From: Bacteroidota bacterium
GTDB lineage: Bacteria; Bacteroidota; Bacteroidia; Chitinophagales; Chitinophagaceae
Assembly (NCBI GenBank): GCA_947451115.1
Contig: CANFXV010000014.1
Location: forward strand, 1-59,863
DNA: 59,863 nt
Reading direction: 5' to 3'
The translations under genes were made by a program, and so were the position numbers. Positions 34,178 to 43,242 of this stretch are shown piece by piece. The notes under the pieces were generated by a model. That model worked only from the letters and a program-made list of their open reading frames with translations. It ran no database searches and was not told where the DNA came from. Position 1 is the stretch's first letter, and the number at the start of each line of letters is the position of its first letter.

Positions 34178-34333
34178 TTACTTTAATCCTTTCTCGCTAG
34201 ATACAGTTAGTTTTTTGCGTCCTTTCTTTCTACGGCTTGCTAATACTTTACGACCATTAGCAGATTCCATACGCTTGCGGAAACCATGAACAGATTTACG
34301 ACGACGTTTATGTGGTTGAAATGTACGTTTCAT
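34178..34333 (-). CDS. rpmH: 50S ribosomal protein L34
   Basis: A 51-residue, very basic ribosomal protein, ATG at 34333 and TAA at 34180-34178. The N-terminus [19 protein letters not shown] and the central [22 protein letters not shown] pattern are the standard L34 sequence. It is a component of the large ribosomal subunit. It has its own -7 box at 34416-34423 and its own terminator before rnpA. Confidence 0.97.
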   Translation of the reverse strand: MKRTFQPHKRRRKSVHGFRKRMESANGRKVLASRRKKGRKKLTVSSEKGLK

Positions 34334-34415
34334 TTGATGTCTTTTACTTGCTTAGTTTCTTAAAATTGTTTCCACTTCAATAGCAGTCACCATACCACTA
34401 CCTGTGAAAGGACGG

Positions 34416-34423
34416 CAAAAATA
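34416..34423 (-). promoter_or_regulatory. -7 box of rpmH
   Basis: TATTTTTG on the minus strand, a perfect TAnnTTTG box, predicts a start near 34412 and a leader of about 80 bases before the rpmH ATG. It lies between rpmH and the end of murI. Confidence 0.6.
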
Positions 34424-34440
34424 GGGTTTTTTTTCATTTT

Positions 34441-35262
34441 CTAAGCTAAATCTGTATGTTTTGCCTCAATTTTTTGTCCAAAAAACAAACTGGCCTGCTT
34501 TTCAAAGCTTAGGGGCTCATCTGTAGTAAAAAAGGCCAATTGCCCATTTTTACTGCATTTTTGGTCTATTTCTGGATGCGCAACTAAGTATTTTGACAAA
34601 CTTTCCGCTACAATCGCACCCTGTTCTACCAATTTCACCCCAGGGGGCAAAAAGGACCTGATTTTAGCTTCTAATAAAGGATAATGAGTGCAGGCTAGCA
34701 AAATAGCATCTATATCGGCAGACTGCTTAAAAAGGGCATCTAGGTATTGTTGAACAAAATAGTCTGCACCAGGATGATCGTATTCACCATTTTCGATCAA
34801 GGGCACCCACATAGGGCAGGCTTGTTGGAATACTTTAAGCGCTGGAAAAAACTTGGCCAATTCTATGGTATAACTATCGCTTTGAATGGTGCCTTGGGTA
34901 CCCATGATGCCTACTTTTTGGGTATGGGAAAAATTACCCAATACTTCAGCACTAGGTCTAATGACCCCTAAAACCCTTTTGCCAGGAGCCAATTTAGGTA
35001 AATCAATTTGTTGAATGTTTCTAAGGGCTTTGGCAGAGGCCGTATTGCAGGCCAAGACTACCAAATCACAACCTTGGGCAAAAAACCAATTGACTGCTTC
35101 TAAAGTATATTGATAGACCGTATCAAAAGATCGGGTACCATAAGGCGCACGCGCATTGTCCCCTAAATAAATATAATCATAAGTAGGCAATTGTTTTTTC
35201 AACTCTTTCAATATGGTCAAGCCTCCATATCCACTATCAAAAACACCAATGGGTGCTGGCAT
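34441..35262 (-). CDS. murI: Glutamate racemase
   Basis: A 273-residue racemase that makes D-glutamate for peptidoglycan. The motifs are complete: IGVFDSGYGGLT (near 5-16), LACNTASA with the first catalytic Cys (near 72), MGTQGTIQS, and LLACTHYPLLE with the second catalytic Cys (near 188). Length is typical. A near-match -7 box, TAGTTTTA at 35286-35293, overlaps the edge of the terminator that follows the ompH genes. Confidence 0.95.
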   Translation of the reverse strand: MPAPIGVFDSGYGGLTILKELKKQLPTYDYIYLGDNARAPYGTRSFDTVYQYTLEAVNWFFAQGCDLVVLACNTASAKALRNIQQIDLPKLAPGKRVLGVIRPSAEVLGNFSHTQKVGIMGTQGTIQSDSYTIELAKFFPALKVFQQACPMWVPLIENGEYDHPGADYFVQQYLDALFKQSADIDAILLACTHYPLLEAKIRSFLPPGVKLVEQGAIVAESLSKYLVAHPEIDQKCSKNGQLAFFTTDEPLSFEKQASLFFGQKIEAKHTDLA

Positions 35263-35292
35263 AAAATAAATTTATATTTCTTCTGTAAAACT

Positions 35293-35323
35293 AAGAACCT
35301 CGTTGCATAACAACGAGGTTCTT
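35293..35323 (-). terminator. Terminator hairpin after the bamA-ompH operon
   Basis: A perfect 13-bp inverted repeat, AAGAACCTCGTTG and its complement, with a 5-base loop. The T-tract beyond it on the minus strand is short (AGTTTTAC), so termination may be partial. Confidence 0.7.
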
Positions 35324-35345
35324 ACTATAAATATTTAAAAAAAGA

Positions 35346-35969
35346 TTATCCTTTTTTAGCGGGTGCCGCTTTCGCAGCAGCTGGAGCAGCAGTGGTTCCA
35401 CCGCCAGTAGCAGCTTTGAAAGCCTCTACTACTTCTTTAGGTAAATTCAATTTCAACTTCATGGCTACTCTTATAGTTAAGTTATCGGCAATAGAAGGTT
35501 GAGCATAAGGAGATAAAGATTCAGCTTTCAATACCAAGCTGTATTTATTTTCTGCAACTACTTCACTTAAAGCAGCAGCCACTTTTTGTCTGTAAGGCAA
35601 CAAAAGTCCTTCTTCTTTTTGTTGCATTGCTTGTTGTTGGTATTGTTGCCAGTTAATTAATTTGTATTTTAATTTATTCAAATCAGTAGTGGCCATTTCA
35701 AGCGCTTTTGGTCTTTTAGACAAATCAGCAGAATCTTTTTTGAAAATGCTGTCTTTTACTTGATAGTCTTTTAAGGTGTAGTTGTACTCATCTTGTAAAG
35801 TATCTTGAGCATAAGATCTAAGCACACTATCCAATTTTTCTTGAATTCCAGGGAACAAAGAAATAACACTTTGGTCATCAAAATAACCAATTTTAATTTG
35901 CGCAGAAGCGGTGTTGGTCAATGACACTGCTACTAATAAAATGGCAGCAATTAGGAAACCTTTTTTCAT
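35346..35969 (-). CDS. OmpH/Skp-family periplasmic chaperone
   Basis: A 207-residue OmpH/Skp-like protein with a signal peptide (1-23, ending TASAQ). The start IKIGYFDDQSVISLFPG resembles the Skp N-terminus, and a long charged helical region (about 55-130) fits the coiled-coil arms. The C-terminus is an unusual Ala/Lys-rich tail, GGGTTAAPAAAKAAPAKKG. It is the second ompH copy and last gene of the operon with bamA. It should chaperone unfolded outer-membrane proteins. Confidence 0.85.
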   Translation of the reverse strand: MKKGFLIAAILLVAVSLTNTASAQIKIGYFDDQSVISLFPGIQEKLDSVLRSYAQDTLQDEYNYTLKDYQVKDSIFKKDSADLSKRPKALEMATTDLNKLKYKLINWQQYQQQAMQQKEEGLLLPYRQKVAAALSEVVAENKYSLVLKAESLSPYAQPSIADNLTIRVAMKLKLNLPKEVVEAFKAATGGGTTAAPAAAKAAPAKKG

Positions 35970-36009
35970 AACTTGTTTTTTTATTTTTACTATTTCTATT
36001 TTATAATAG

Positions 36010-36534
36010 TTAATTGTTAATCCCCAATTCTTTTAAAACGTCGTCGCTTTTATCCAGTTTTGGGTCTGCAAATATAATGGTAATTCCTTCACTTTTATCC
36101 AAAATGAAGTCATAAGCCCGGGCGGTCGCCATTTTTTGTACTGCATTATAGACCTTGTCTTGGATGGGTTTGACGAGTTTTTGCCTTTCCTTAAACAAAT
36201 CTCCCTCATAACCAAAACGCTTTTTTTGTAGGTCTCTGAGCTCTTTTTCTTTTGCAAAAAGCTCATCCTCACGCTTTTTTCTCAAATCTTCAGAAAGCAT
36301 AAATTGCTCGCCTTCGTAATTTTTATACATTTTATCAAGCACTATTTGCTTGTCATCAATTTCTTGTTGCCATTGATCGCCCAATACTTTTAATTTTTTA
36401 TCTGCCTCTTTGTACTCAGGTATTTTGTCCAAGATATATTTAGTATTGATGACCGCATATTTACTTTGAGCATCTGCCGCCACAAAGCTCGACAATGCTA
36501 AAACAATAATGAATAAATGTTTTTTAAATTTCAT
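36010..36534 (-). CDS. OmpH/Skp-family periplasmic chaperone
   Basis: A 174-residue OmpH/Skp protein with a signal peptide (1-22, ending ADAQ). The segment KYAVINTKYILDKIPEYKEADKKL leads into a long coiled coil (about 45-125) of Lys/Glu-rich heptads, and the end has YDFILDKSEGITIIFADP, the conserved Skp C-terminal strand. It lies 30 bases after bamA and before the second ompH, the standard Bacteroidota order. It hands outer-membrane proteins to the BAM complex. Confidence 0.92.
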   Translation of the reverse strand: MKFKKHLFIIVLALSSFVAADAQSKYAVINTKYILDKIPEYKEADKKLKVLGDQWQQEIDDKQIVLDKMYKNYEGEQFMLSEDLRKKREDELFAKEKELRDLQKKRFGYEGDLFKERQKLVKPIQDKVYNAVQKMATARAYDFILDKSEGITIIFADPKLDKSDDVLKELGINN

Positions 36535-36564
36535 AAACTTATTTTTAAAATGAACAGTGCTAAA

Positions 36565-39303
36565 TTATTCTGGTTCAAAGCCTAACATAAAGGTAAACCT
36601 TCCTGCGTCTTTTAAGCTATTGGTAGCATTCAATCTATCCAAACCAATACCATAATCAAAGCCCAATAAGCCAAACATAGGTAAGTAAAAACGCATACCA
36701 ACCCCCACAGAGCGTCTTAGGTTGAATGGATTAAATTCTTTCATACTGTACCAGCCATTGGCTGCTTCAAAAAAGCCCAAGGCATAAATGGTACTACTTG
36801 CCGCCAAACTCAATGGATACCTGATTTCCATTGCATACTTGTTAAACATGGTAAAATGTTGTGTGGCGGATTGTTGATCAGGATTTATTTTTGGATTTGA
36901 ACTTTGATACACTGGATAACCTCTTTGCGCAATGATGTCATAACCCAATAAGGCAAACTGATTGCTTAAACCAGCATCCCCTAATTGGAAACGTTCAAAT
37001 GGCGAAACAGTTAAATCGCTGTTGTATCCCCCTAAGAAACCATATTTAGCCGCAAATCTTAATACAAATTGTTTGTTGTGGTCTTCACCGCCTGGTTTAC
37101 CCAATGGTACAAACCATTCTCCGTTGAATCTCCATTTATGGTATTCCAACAATTCAAATGGATTGGCCGCACTGTTCACATTGGGCAATACCAAAGAATA
37201 AGGAGGTGTCAGTTGCGCACTCAATAAAAAAGTAGACCCCGATCTTGGGAATAAAGGTTGGTCAATAGAAGTTCTTTGTAAGGCAATTCTAAAATTGATA
37301 TTGTTGACCGCACCATTGTTAAAATTGGGCAAATTGTAAGGGTCAATTGCATAGTTACTTAAAAAATAGCGGGTATAGTTTAAGCCCATGCTTAAAGAAA
37401 AATAATCATCTGGCCAGCCCAATTGTCTACCAAAAGAGACGGTACCTCCTGTGGTTGAAATATACCTAGAATCTGCAACGTTCAAATTGTACATGCCAGT
37501 TAAAGGATCAATAGTTTGTCCATATTTAGTATTGTATACGCTAACGGTAAGCGTATTTCTTTTGACACCACCAAACCAAGGTTCAGTGAAAGTGAAATTG
37601 CTTGATCTAAATGCCTTTCCATTGCTTTGTACCCTTAAACTTAATTTTTGACCATCTCCCATAGGCAATGGATCCCAAGCAGATTTCTTAAATATATTTT
37701 TTGAAGAGAAATTATTAAAAGTAACACCAATGGTACCTGTTAGTCCAATATAGCCTCCCCATCCAGCACTCAATTCCAATTGATCGCTCGACTTTTCTTC
37801 TACCCCATAATTAATGTCTACCGTCCCGTCTTCTGGATTAGGCACAGGGTCGATTTTAATTTTTTCTTGATCAAAGAAATTCAATTGTGCAATTTCTCTT
37901 TGAGAACGTATCAATAAACTACGACTAAATTTATCTCCAGGGATGGTTCTAATTTCACGGCGGATAACAAAATCTTTTGTTTTTTCATTGCCCGCAATTC
38001 GAATGGTTTTGATGGTGGCCTGAGGCCCTTCAATCATTCTAATTTCAAAATCGATGGTGTCATTGTACACAGCCGTTTCAATAGGATCTACTCTAAAAAA
38101 TAAATAACCATCGTCTTGATACAAGCCACTAATATCGCCTCCTTCGGCGGTTTGTATTTTTCCCAATTTGGTATACAATACCTCACGGTTGTAGATGTCT
38201 CCTCTTTTAATATTTAAAATAGAGAACAATAAAGAATCAGGATATTTGGTATTGCCTCTCCAACTGATACCGCCAAAGTAATACCTACGTCCTTCTTTTA
38301 CTTGCATGTCAATGTTCAAATTTCCTGCCGCATTGTGGTACACCGTGTCCTTCTCAATGACTGCATCTCTGAAACCTAAAGAGTTGTAATAATTCAATAG
38401 GTTGTCTTTGCTTTCGTCGTATTTTTTTACATCAAACTTTGCAGAAGAAAAACTAATTCTTGCGTAAGGATTTAATATTTTTTTAGTTTTGGTAAAAGTC
38501 AAAAACCCTTTTTCTTGTAAATATTGATCAAAAGTATAAGGAGACGTTTTTACAATGACAGGCTTGTCATTGATGGGGAATAAAGTCAATCTAGATTTCT
38601 CATGCACTTCCTTTAAACTCTTTTTCAATTTTCCTTCTTCCACTTTATTGCCGCCAAAATTGATATTGTTGATACGTACTTTTGGCCCTTTGTCCACTAC
38701 AAAATCTAATAGTAAATTATTTTTTCTTGCAGCATCTCTTCTTTCCTTGATGCTTACTCTAACATCTTGAAATCCTTTTTCAGCATAATATTTTTTAATG
38801 CCTTCTACGGCTGTGATTTTCATGTTTTCTGTAATCACCCTATTGGGGGTTAAACCGGTTTTGCCAGACAAATCATCATGGTCCGATTTACGTACTCCAA
38901 TAAATGAAAACTTGGACAAACGAGGGCGCTCAACAACATTGATTTCTACATCAATTTCTTTGTCTTTCAAATCGGTCAAATAAATACTTACATCACTGAA
39001 GTAATTTTGATCCATCAATTTGTGGATGGATTTAGCAAAATTATCGCCCCCTGGCAAAGTCACTTCATCACCAATGTTTAAGGCAGACAAAGAAAGTAGT
39101 AGGTTCTCATCAAAGAATTGATTTCCAACTACTTTAATGTTGCGAATTTTATATTTGGTAGGTATTTTTTGTGTAAAAATTCCAAGCAGCTTTACATTAA
39201 TTTGAGTAATAGAATCTTGAGCAGGTGCATCCTGTCCATAAGAAGTCAAAGAAAATAAAAGTGCTGATAGTGAAACTATAAAAAATTGGCGAAAATTCTG
39301 CAT
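36565..39303 (-). CDS. bamA: Outer membrane protein assembly factor BamA
   Basis: A 912-residue Omp85 protein with a signal peptide (1-23, ending TSYGQ). About five POTRA domains fill residues 50-460, for example IRNIKVVGNQFFDENLL and IKTIRIAGNEKTKDFVIRRE. A C-terminal barrel (about 490-912) includes the QPLFPRSGSTF strand and an RGYP motif in the lid loop. It folds and inserts outer-membrane proteins. Its neighbours uppS upstream and two ompH genes downstream match the conserved Bacteroidota order. It lies 101 bases after uppS, with no clear promoter between. Confidence 0.95.
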   Translation of the reverse strand: MQNFRQFFIVSLSALLFSLTSYGQDAPAQDSITQINVKLLGIFTQKIPTKYKIRNIKVVGNQFFDENLLLSLSALNIGDEVTLPGGDNFAKSIHKLMDQNYFSDVSIYLTDLKDKEIDVEINVVERPRLSKFSFIGVRKSDHDDLSGKTGLTPNRVITENMKITAVEGIKKYYAEKGFQDVRVSIKERRDAARKNNLLLDFVVDKGPKVRINNINFGGNKVEEGKLKKSLKEVHEKSRLTLFPINDKPVIVKTSPYTFDQYLQEKGFLTFTKTKKILNPYARISFSSAKFDVKKYDESKDNLLNYYNSLGFRDAVIEKDTVYHNAAGNLNIDMQVKEGRRYYFGGISWRGNTKYPDSLLFSILNIKRGDIYNREVLYTKLGKIQTAEGGDISGLYQDDGYLFFRVDPIETAVYNDTIDFEIRMIEGPQATIKTIRIAGNEKTKDFVIRREIRTIPGDKFSRSLLIRSQREIAQLNFFDQEKIKIDPVPNPEDGTVDINYGVEEKSSDQLELSAGWGGYIGLTGTIGVTFNNFSSKNIFKKSAWDPLPMGDGQKLSLRVQSNGKAFRSSNFTFTEPWFGGVKRNTLTVSVYNTKYGQTIDPLTGMYNLNVADSRYISTTGGTVSFGRQLGWPDDYFSLSMGLNYTRYFLSNYAIDPYNLPNFNNGAVNNINFRIALQRTSIDQPLFPRSGSTFLLSAQLTPPYSLVLPNVNSAANPFELLEYHKWRFNGEWFVPLGKPGGEDHNKQFVLRFAAKYGFLGGYNSDLTVSPFERFQLGDAGLSNQFALLGYDIIAQRGYPVYQSSNPKINPDQQSATQHFTMFNKYAMEIRYPLSLAASSTIYALGFFEAANGWYSMKEFNPFNLRRSVGVGMRFYLPMFGLLGFDYGIGLDRLNATNSLKDAGRFTFMLGFEPE

Positions 39304-39404
39304 CTGCTGTGGGACTACATTTATAATTTTAAAAGAGCTGCAAATTACTCGTAATAATTCAAAGTCTTTGTTAAAACCTTAAAATAAATATATTATTTAT
39401 TTTT

Positions 39405-40142
39405 TTAATTTGTATGGATTTGTTGACTGGTTTTGCCAAATCTACGCTCCCTAGATTGATAATCCAAGAGGGCTTCGATCAAATCCTTTTTACGAAAATT
39501 GGGCCAACGGGTGTTCGTAAAATACAATTCAGCATAGGCGAGTTGGTACAATAAAAAATTGCTAATTCTATACTCTCCACTGGTACGAATCATTAATTCA
39601 GGATCAGGAAATGCACTAGTAGTAAGGTTTTTAGACAATACCGTTTCATTGATTTGATCTGTTGTAAGCTGGCCTGCTTGCACTTGGAGGGCAATTTTCT
39701 TGGCTGCCTCGGCCAATTCCCATCGACTGCTGTAACTCAATGCGATAATGAGCTCTAATCCTGTATTTTGGGCAGTTTCTTGCATCCCCTCTGCCAATGC
39801 TTTTTGTGCTTCTGGGGGCAATAAGCCCAGGTTCCCAATAAAGTGCAATTTGATGTTATTTTTATGTAAATCGGGTACTTCCTTGGCAATGGTATCTACA
39901 AAAAGGTTCATCAACCCATTGACCTCTAGCTCGGGGCGGTCCCAATTCTCTGTACTAAAGGCATATAAAGTAAGGTATTGGATGCCAATTTCAGTAGCCG
40001 CTTCCACCACTTTTCTTACACTCACCACTCCTTCATAATGACCAAATAATCGGTCTTGACCCTGTTCTTGGGCCCACCTACCATTACCATCCATGATGAT
40101 TGCGACATGTTTGGGCAGTTTATGTAGATCCAAATTTTCCAT
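39405..40142 (-). CDS. uppS: Isoprenyl transferase (undecaprenyl diphosphate synthase)
   Basis: A 245-residue cis-prenyltransferase that makes undecaprenyl diphosphate, the lipid carrier for cell-wall polymers. Signature regions are HVAIIMDGNGRWAQ (near 13-26), HYEGVVSVRKVVE, LTLYAFSTENWDRP (near 60-73), and the C-terminal DPELMIRTSGEYRISNFLLYQLAYAEL region with RTSGE near 188. All are intact and length is typical. It sits between porG and bamA. Confidence 0.96.
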   Translation of the reverse strand: MENLDLHKLPKHVAIIMDGNGRWAQEQGQDRLFGHYEGVVSVRKVVEAATEIGIQYLTLYAFSTENWDRPELEVNGLMNLFVDTIAKEVPDLHKNNIKLHFIGNLGLLPPEAQKALAEGMQETAQNTGLELIIALSYSSRWELAEAAKKIALQVQAGQLTTDQINETVLSKNLTTSAFPDPELMIRTSGEYRISNFLLYQLAYAELYFTNTRWPNFRKKDLIEALLDYQSRERRFGKTSQQIHTN

Positions 40143-40168
40143 TTTGTGAAATTAAGAAAATAACTAGT

Positions 40169-40972
40169 TTATTTACGTTTAAATAAACTTAAAATTCCTT
40201 TATTGGAAGATGTTTTGTCATCGGGTTCATCCACACCGAAAATGGTTTTTTTCTTTTCGTTATATTGCTTGTCAGGACCCCATGTTTTTTTAAGATTGTA
40301 AGATATACCCATTTTCAAACTAAAATATTGGTCTTTGCCAGAGGCACTGGGTTGTAATCCATTAATAATTTCATTGTCAGCAAAATAATCAATTTGATCA
40401 GAATTGGTAAAACGGTAGGTGGCTTCTCCAAAAATATTAAAGGGCCCAATGACATTGTATTTAAATCCTAAGTTGATGGGATAAGTGATGGTGCTAATTG
40501 TTTTTGCCTCTATTAATTCTGGCGTAGATGGAATATTATTTGACAAATACCCACTAACAGATTTCCAAGCACCCAGCCCAAAACTTAAATAAGGTGCAAA
40601 GCGATAGTCCTTGTATCCATCAATGAATTTTAAAAAGTACAATTCCATCATAATACTTGCATCATGGGAGACTCTTTCAAAACTCAAGCCCCTAGAAATA
40701 GCATAAGTATTGGTAGATAAATTGTCATTTAATTGCAACGTAATTTTTTCATAATTGAATCTAAAACCAATGTAATCGTTGACTAATTTTTTATAAAAAC
40801 CTCCATAGGTTGATTGAGGGTTGTACACTCCAGGCGCAATGTCTCCCCTAAAATTTGCTACGCCTTGAAATACACCAATCTCCCCTCTATTTTCTACCAA
40901 TTGTACATATTGCGCATGGGTCCTATTAGACAATAGGCAGGTAATAAATAAATAGAATACTAATCTGCGCAT
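40169..40972 (-). CDS. porG: PorG-like DUF6089 outer-membrane protein
   Basis: A 267-residue protein with a signal peptide (1-20, ending THAQ) and an 8-strand-like outer-membrane barrel. The mature start has GEIGVFQGVANFRGDIAPGVYNP, the usual DUF6089 opening, and the C-terminus is a polar tail after the last strand (SLKMGISYNLKKTWG). In Porphyromonas gingivalis PorG, a type IX secretion component, lies in the same position next to uppS and bamA. Homology and synteny support the call, but a T9SS role here is inferred. Confidence 0.78.
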   Translation of the reverse strand: MRRLVFYLFITCLLSNRTHAQYVQLVENRGEIGVFQGVANFRGDIAPGVYNPQSTYGGFYKKLVNDYIGFRFNYEKITLQLNDNLSTNTYAISRGLSFERVSHDASIMMELYFLKFIDGYKDYRFAPYLSFGLGAWKSVSGYLSNNIPSTPELIEAKTISTITYPINLGFKYNVIGPFNIFGEATYRFTNSDQIDYFADNEIINGLQPSASGKDQYFSLKMGISYNLKKTWGPDKQYNEKKKTIFGVDEPDDKTSSNKGILSLFKRK

Positions 40973-40975
40973 GCA

Positions 40976-41857
40976 CTAATTTCTTTTGTCTAGCCCCCAC
41001 GTTAATTTTGTTCTGAGTGTAGTTAAATAGCTATTCTCATTGAGTCTTATGAAATGAACCATAAAATTTTCTTTCTTGATGGCCAATTGAATATGAATGG
41101 GCACGATTTCTTTACGAGCATCCATCGCACAAATCAATTCTTCTGTTCTGCCCTCCACTTCAAAAGAAATAACAGAAGAATCTGGAACCACAATGGACCT
41201 CACATTTAAATTATGTGGTGCTACAGGAGTGATCACAAAACTTGCGGAATCTGGAAAAAGTATGGGGCCATTGCAACTCATATTGTACCCAGTAGAACCA
41301 GTAGGCGTAGCAACAATAATTCCATCTGCCCAATAAGAATTTAAAAATTCACCATTTAAATAAGTGTGAATTTTAATCATGGGGGAAGTATCTCTTTTAT
41401 GAATCGCAAATTCATTCAAAGCATAAGGGGCTGTTTCAAAAATGTTAGCATTGGCATCTAAGTGAAGGAGTGATCTTTTTTCAATCACATAAGATCTATT
41501 GACCAAGGCTTCCACCATAATACTTAGTTCATCTTTAGAAATTGTCGCTAAAAATCCAAGCCTACCATAGTTAATGCCTAAGATTGGAATATTGGTATTG
41601 CCGACAATGGTAACAGCATCTAAAACAGTTCCATCCCCACCCACACTAATCAAACAATCCACTTGATCGTTTAAGTCGGACATAGAAGTGAAAGGGATCA
41701 ATGCATTTTTGCCCTTCGATTCATTTAAATTAAATTTAAGTAGAAGATCGGCAAAGACATAAATGGTGGTGTCATAACGATTCAATTCCAACAACAAAGC
41801 ATTTAAAGATTGTTGTTGGTCTAAATCTACCCCTCTACTATATATCGCAACTTTCAT
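40976..41857 (-). CDS. nadK: NAD kinase
   Basis: A 293-residue ATP-NAD kinase. The active motif LISVGGDGTVLDAV (near 64-77), the NE motif in APYALNEFAIHK (near 147), and the glycine-rich WADGIIVATPTGSTGYN segment (near 176-192) are all intact. It makes NADP from NAD in the cytosol. It starts 8 bases after the one-POTRA barrel gene and ends 3 bases before porG, so it is embedded in an envelope operon. This position is conserved in Bacteroidota. Confidence 0.95.
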   Translation of the reverse strand: MKVAIYSRGVDLDQQQSLNALLLELNRYDTTIYVFADLLLKFNLNESKGKNALIPFTSMSDLNDQVDCLISVGGDGTVLDAVTIVGNTNIPILGINYGRLGFLATISKDELSIMVEALVNRSYVIEKRSLLHLDANANIFETAPYALNEFAIHKRDTSPMIKIHTYLNGEFLNSYWADGIIVATPTGSTGYNMSCNGPILFPDSASFVITPVAPHNLNVRSIVVPDSSVISFEVEGRTEELICAMDARKEIVPIHIQLAIKKENFMVHFIRLNENSYLTTLRTKLTWGLDKRN

Positions 41858-41865
41858 GTAATAAA

Positions 41866-43242
41866 TTAAAAATTTAATCCTGCATGCAAATATAACCCTT
41901 TGTCCCCAAGCTGATTCAAGCTGTAATCAATTTTTAACACAAAATCATAGATACTTATGATGTCAAGGCCCAGTCCTGCTGTTCTTAAAAGGGTATTGGA
42001 AAGTTTGGTGTTATTGATGGGCCGATCTGCATACACATACCCTAAATTCGTAAACGCTTTAAACCAAAACTTATATTTAATTTCTGGCAATATTTTCTTA
42101 GCAATTAAATTTTTAAGGGTAAAGCCTCCAAGTGCATGGTGCCATTCGGCTTTCCATAAACTGCCCGCATTGCCATCAATAACATAATATTCTAAGCCAT
42201 TCATTTGTAAATTACCATAACCCATTAACCGAGCATCTGTATAATTATGATTAGGTAATAATTTGATGATTGAATTAGACTCTAATAATACAAAGCTATT
42301 TTTTGTTATTGGACTGGCCCATAGTTTTCTAAATTGAAAAGAACTTAAATCACTTCTATCTGAAAAACGATGGTAAGCAGCAATTTCTGTAGCTGCTCCA
42401 TTGGTAGGATAAGCATTGTAATCAAATTTTACTTTGGAATAAGCAAAAGAAAAATCAATATAATTAAAGGACTTACTAAGCGTAGGTAAAAATGCAGGTT
42501 GAATATAAAATGCAGAATCTGAAATTTCATTTTGACCTACGCCTATTTGAAAATTATGTCTTTCATATAAATTGGGTCGATACAAAAAATTTATATTTGA
42601 ACGAAAACCTTTTTGAATGACTGCCTCTGTTTTGTAAAATATTTGTTGATCAAAGCTCGTAGAAGTATTGATTTCTTTTTGGGTAAAGTATTGCATACCT
42701 AATCCAATTCTATATTTTAATTTTTTATCAAAATAGGGGAACTGGTATCGAAGAATGGCTTGTTGAGTATAACCAGTAATCAGCCCAATGACTAAATTGT
42801 CATTGTTGCCAGTAAAATTACTCTCCCTTAAATTTAATCCATAATTCACCCGGTCGAGGCTTCTATGTTCTTGATTCCACCACTGACTAAAATTTCTATC
42901 TACCCATCTAAAATAAGGGATAGGGAAAAAATACCATCTTTCTTTTAAGGTAATTTTAATGCGATAGGAAAGGCTATCCGTAGTGCTTGACTTTACTTCT
43001 GCGTCAATAAACAAAGAAGTATTGATGAGTTGTTGTTGTGCAATTTTATTGTAATAAGCTAAAGAATCTTTGACTAAAAAGTCCCCGACGCGATAAGGCA
43101 ATTCTCTTAAAACAATATAATCCTTGGTTTTTTTATTTCCCTCAATGTCAATAGCAACAATCTTAATTTGTGCCTGCATGCATTGTGAAAAAAAGCAAAA
43201 AAGAATAACTAAAAAGAAAGCATGTTTATTTATTTTAAACAT
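41866..43242 (-). CDS. Single-POTRA Omp85-like outer-membrane barrel protein
   Basis: A 458-residue protein with a signal peptide (1-24, ending CMQAQ). One POTRA-like domain (about 26-105) opens IKIVAIDIEGNKKTKDYIVLRE, closely like the last POTRA of BamA. A barrel of about 350 residues follows, ending in Phe (YLHAGLNF), the usual terminal signature. This is far shorter than BamA or TamA. It overlaps the CBS-protein gene by 8 bases. It may be a reduced Omp85 member involved in envelope assembly or transport; no function is known to me. Confidence 0.75.
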   Translation of the reverse strand: MFKINKHAFFLVILFCFFSQCMQAQIKIVAIDIEGNKKTKDYIVLRELPYRVGDFLVKDSLAYYNKIAQQQLINTSLFIDAEVKSSTTDSLSYRIKITLKERWYFFPIPYFRWVDRNFSQWWNQEHRSLDRVNYGLNLRESNFTGNNDNLVIGLITGYTQQAILRYQFPYFDKKLKYRIGLGMQYFTQKEINTSTSFDQQIFYKTEAVIQKGFRSNINFLYRPNLYERHNFQIGVGQNEISDSAFYIQPAFLPTLSKSFNYIDFSFAYSKVKFDYNAYPTNGAATEIAAYHRFSDRSDLSSFQFRKLWASPITKNSFVLLESNSIIKLLPNHNYTDARLMGYGNLQMNGLEYYVIDGNAGSLWKAEWHHALGGFTLKNLIAKKILPEIKYKFWFKAFTNLGYVYADRPINNTKLSNTLLRTAGLGLDIISIYDFVLKIDYSLNQLGDKGLYLHAGLNF

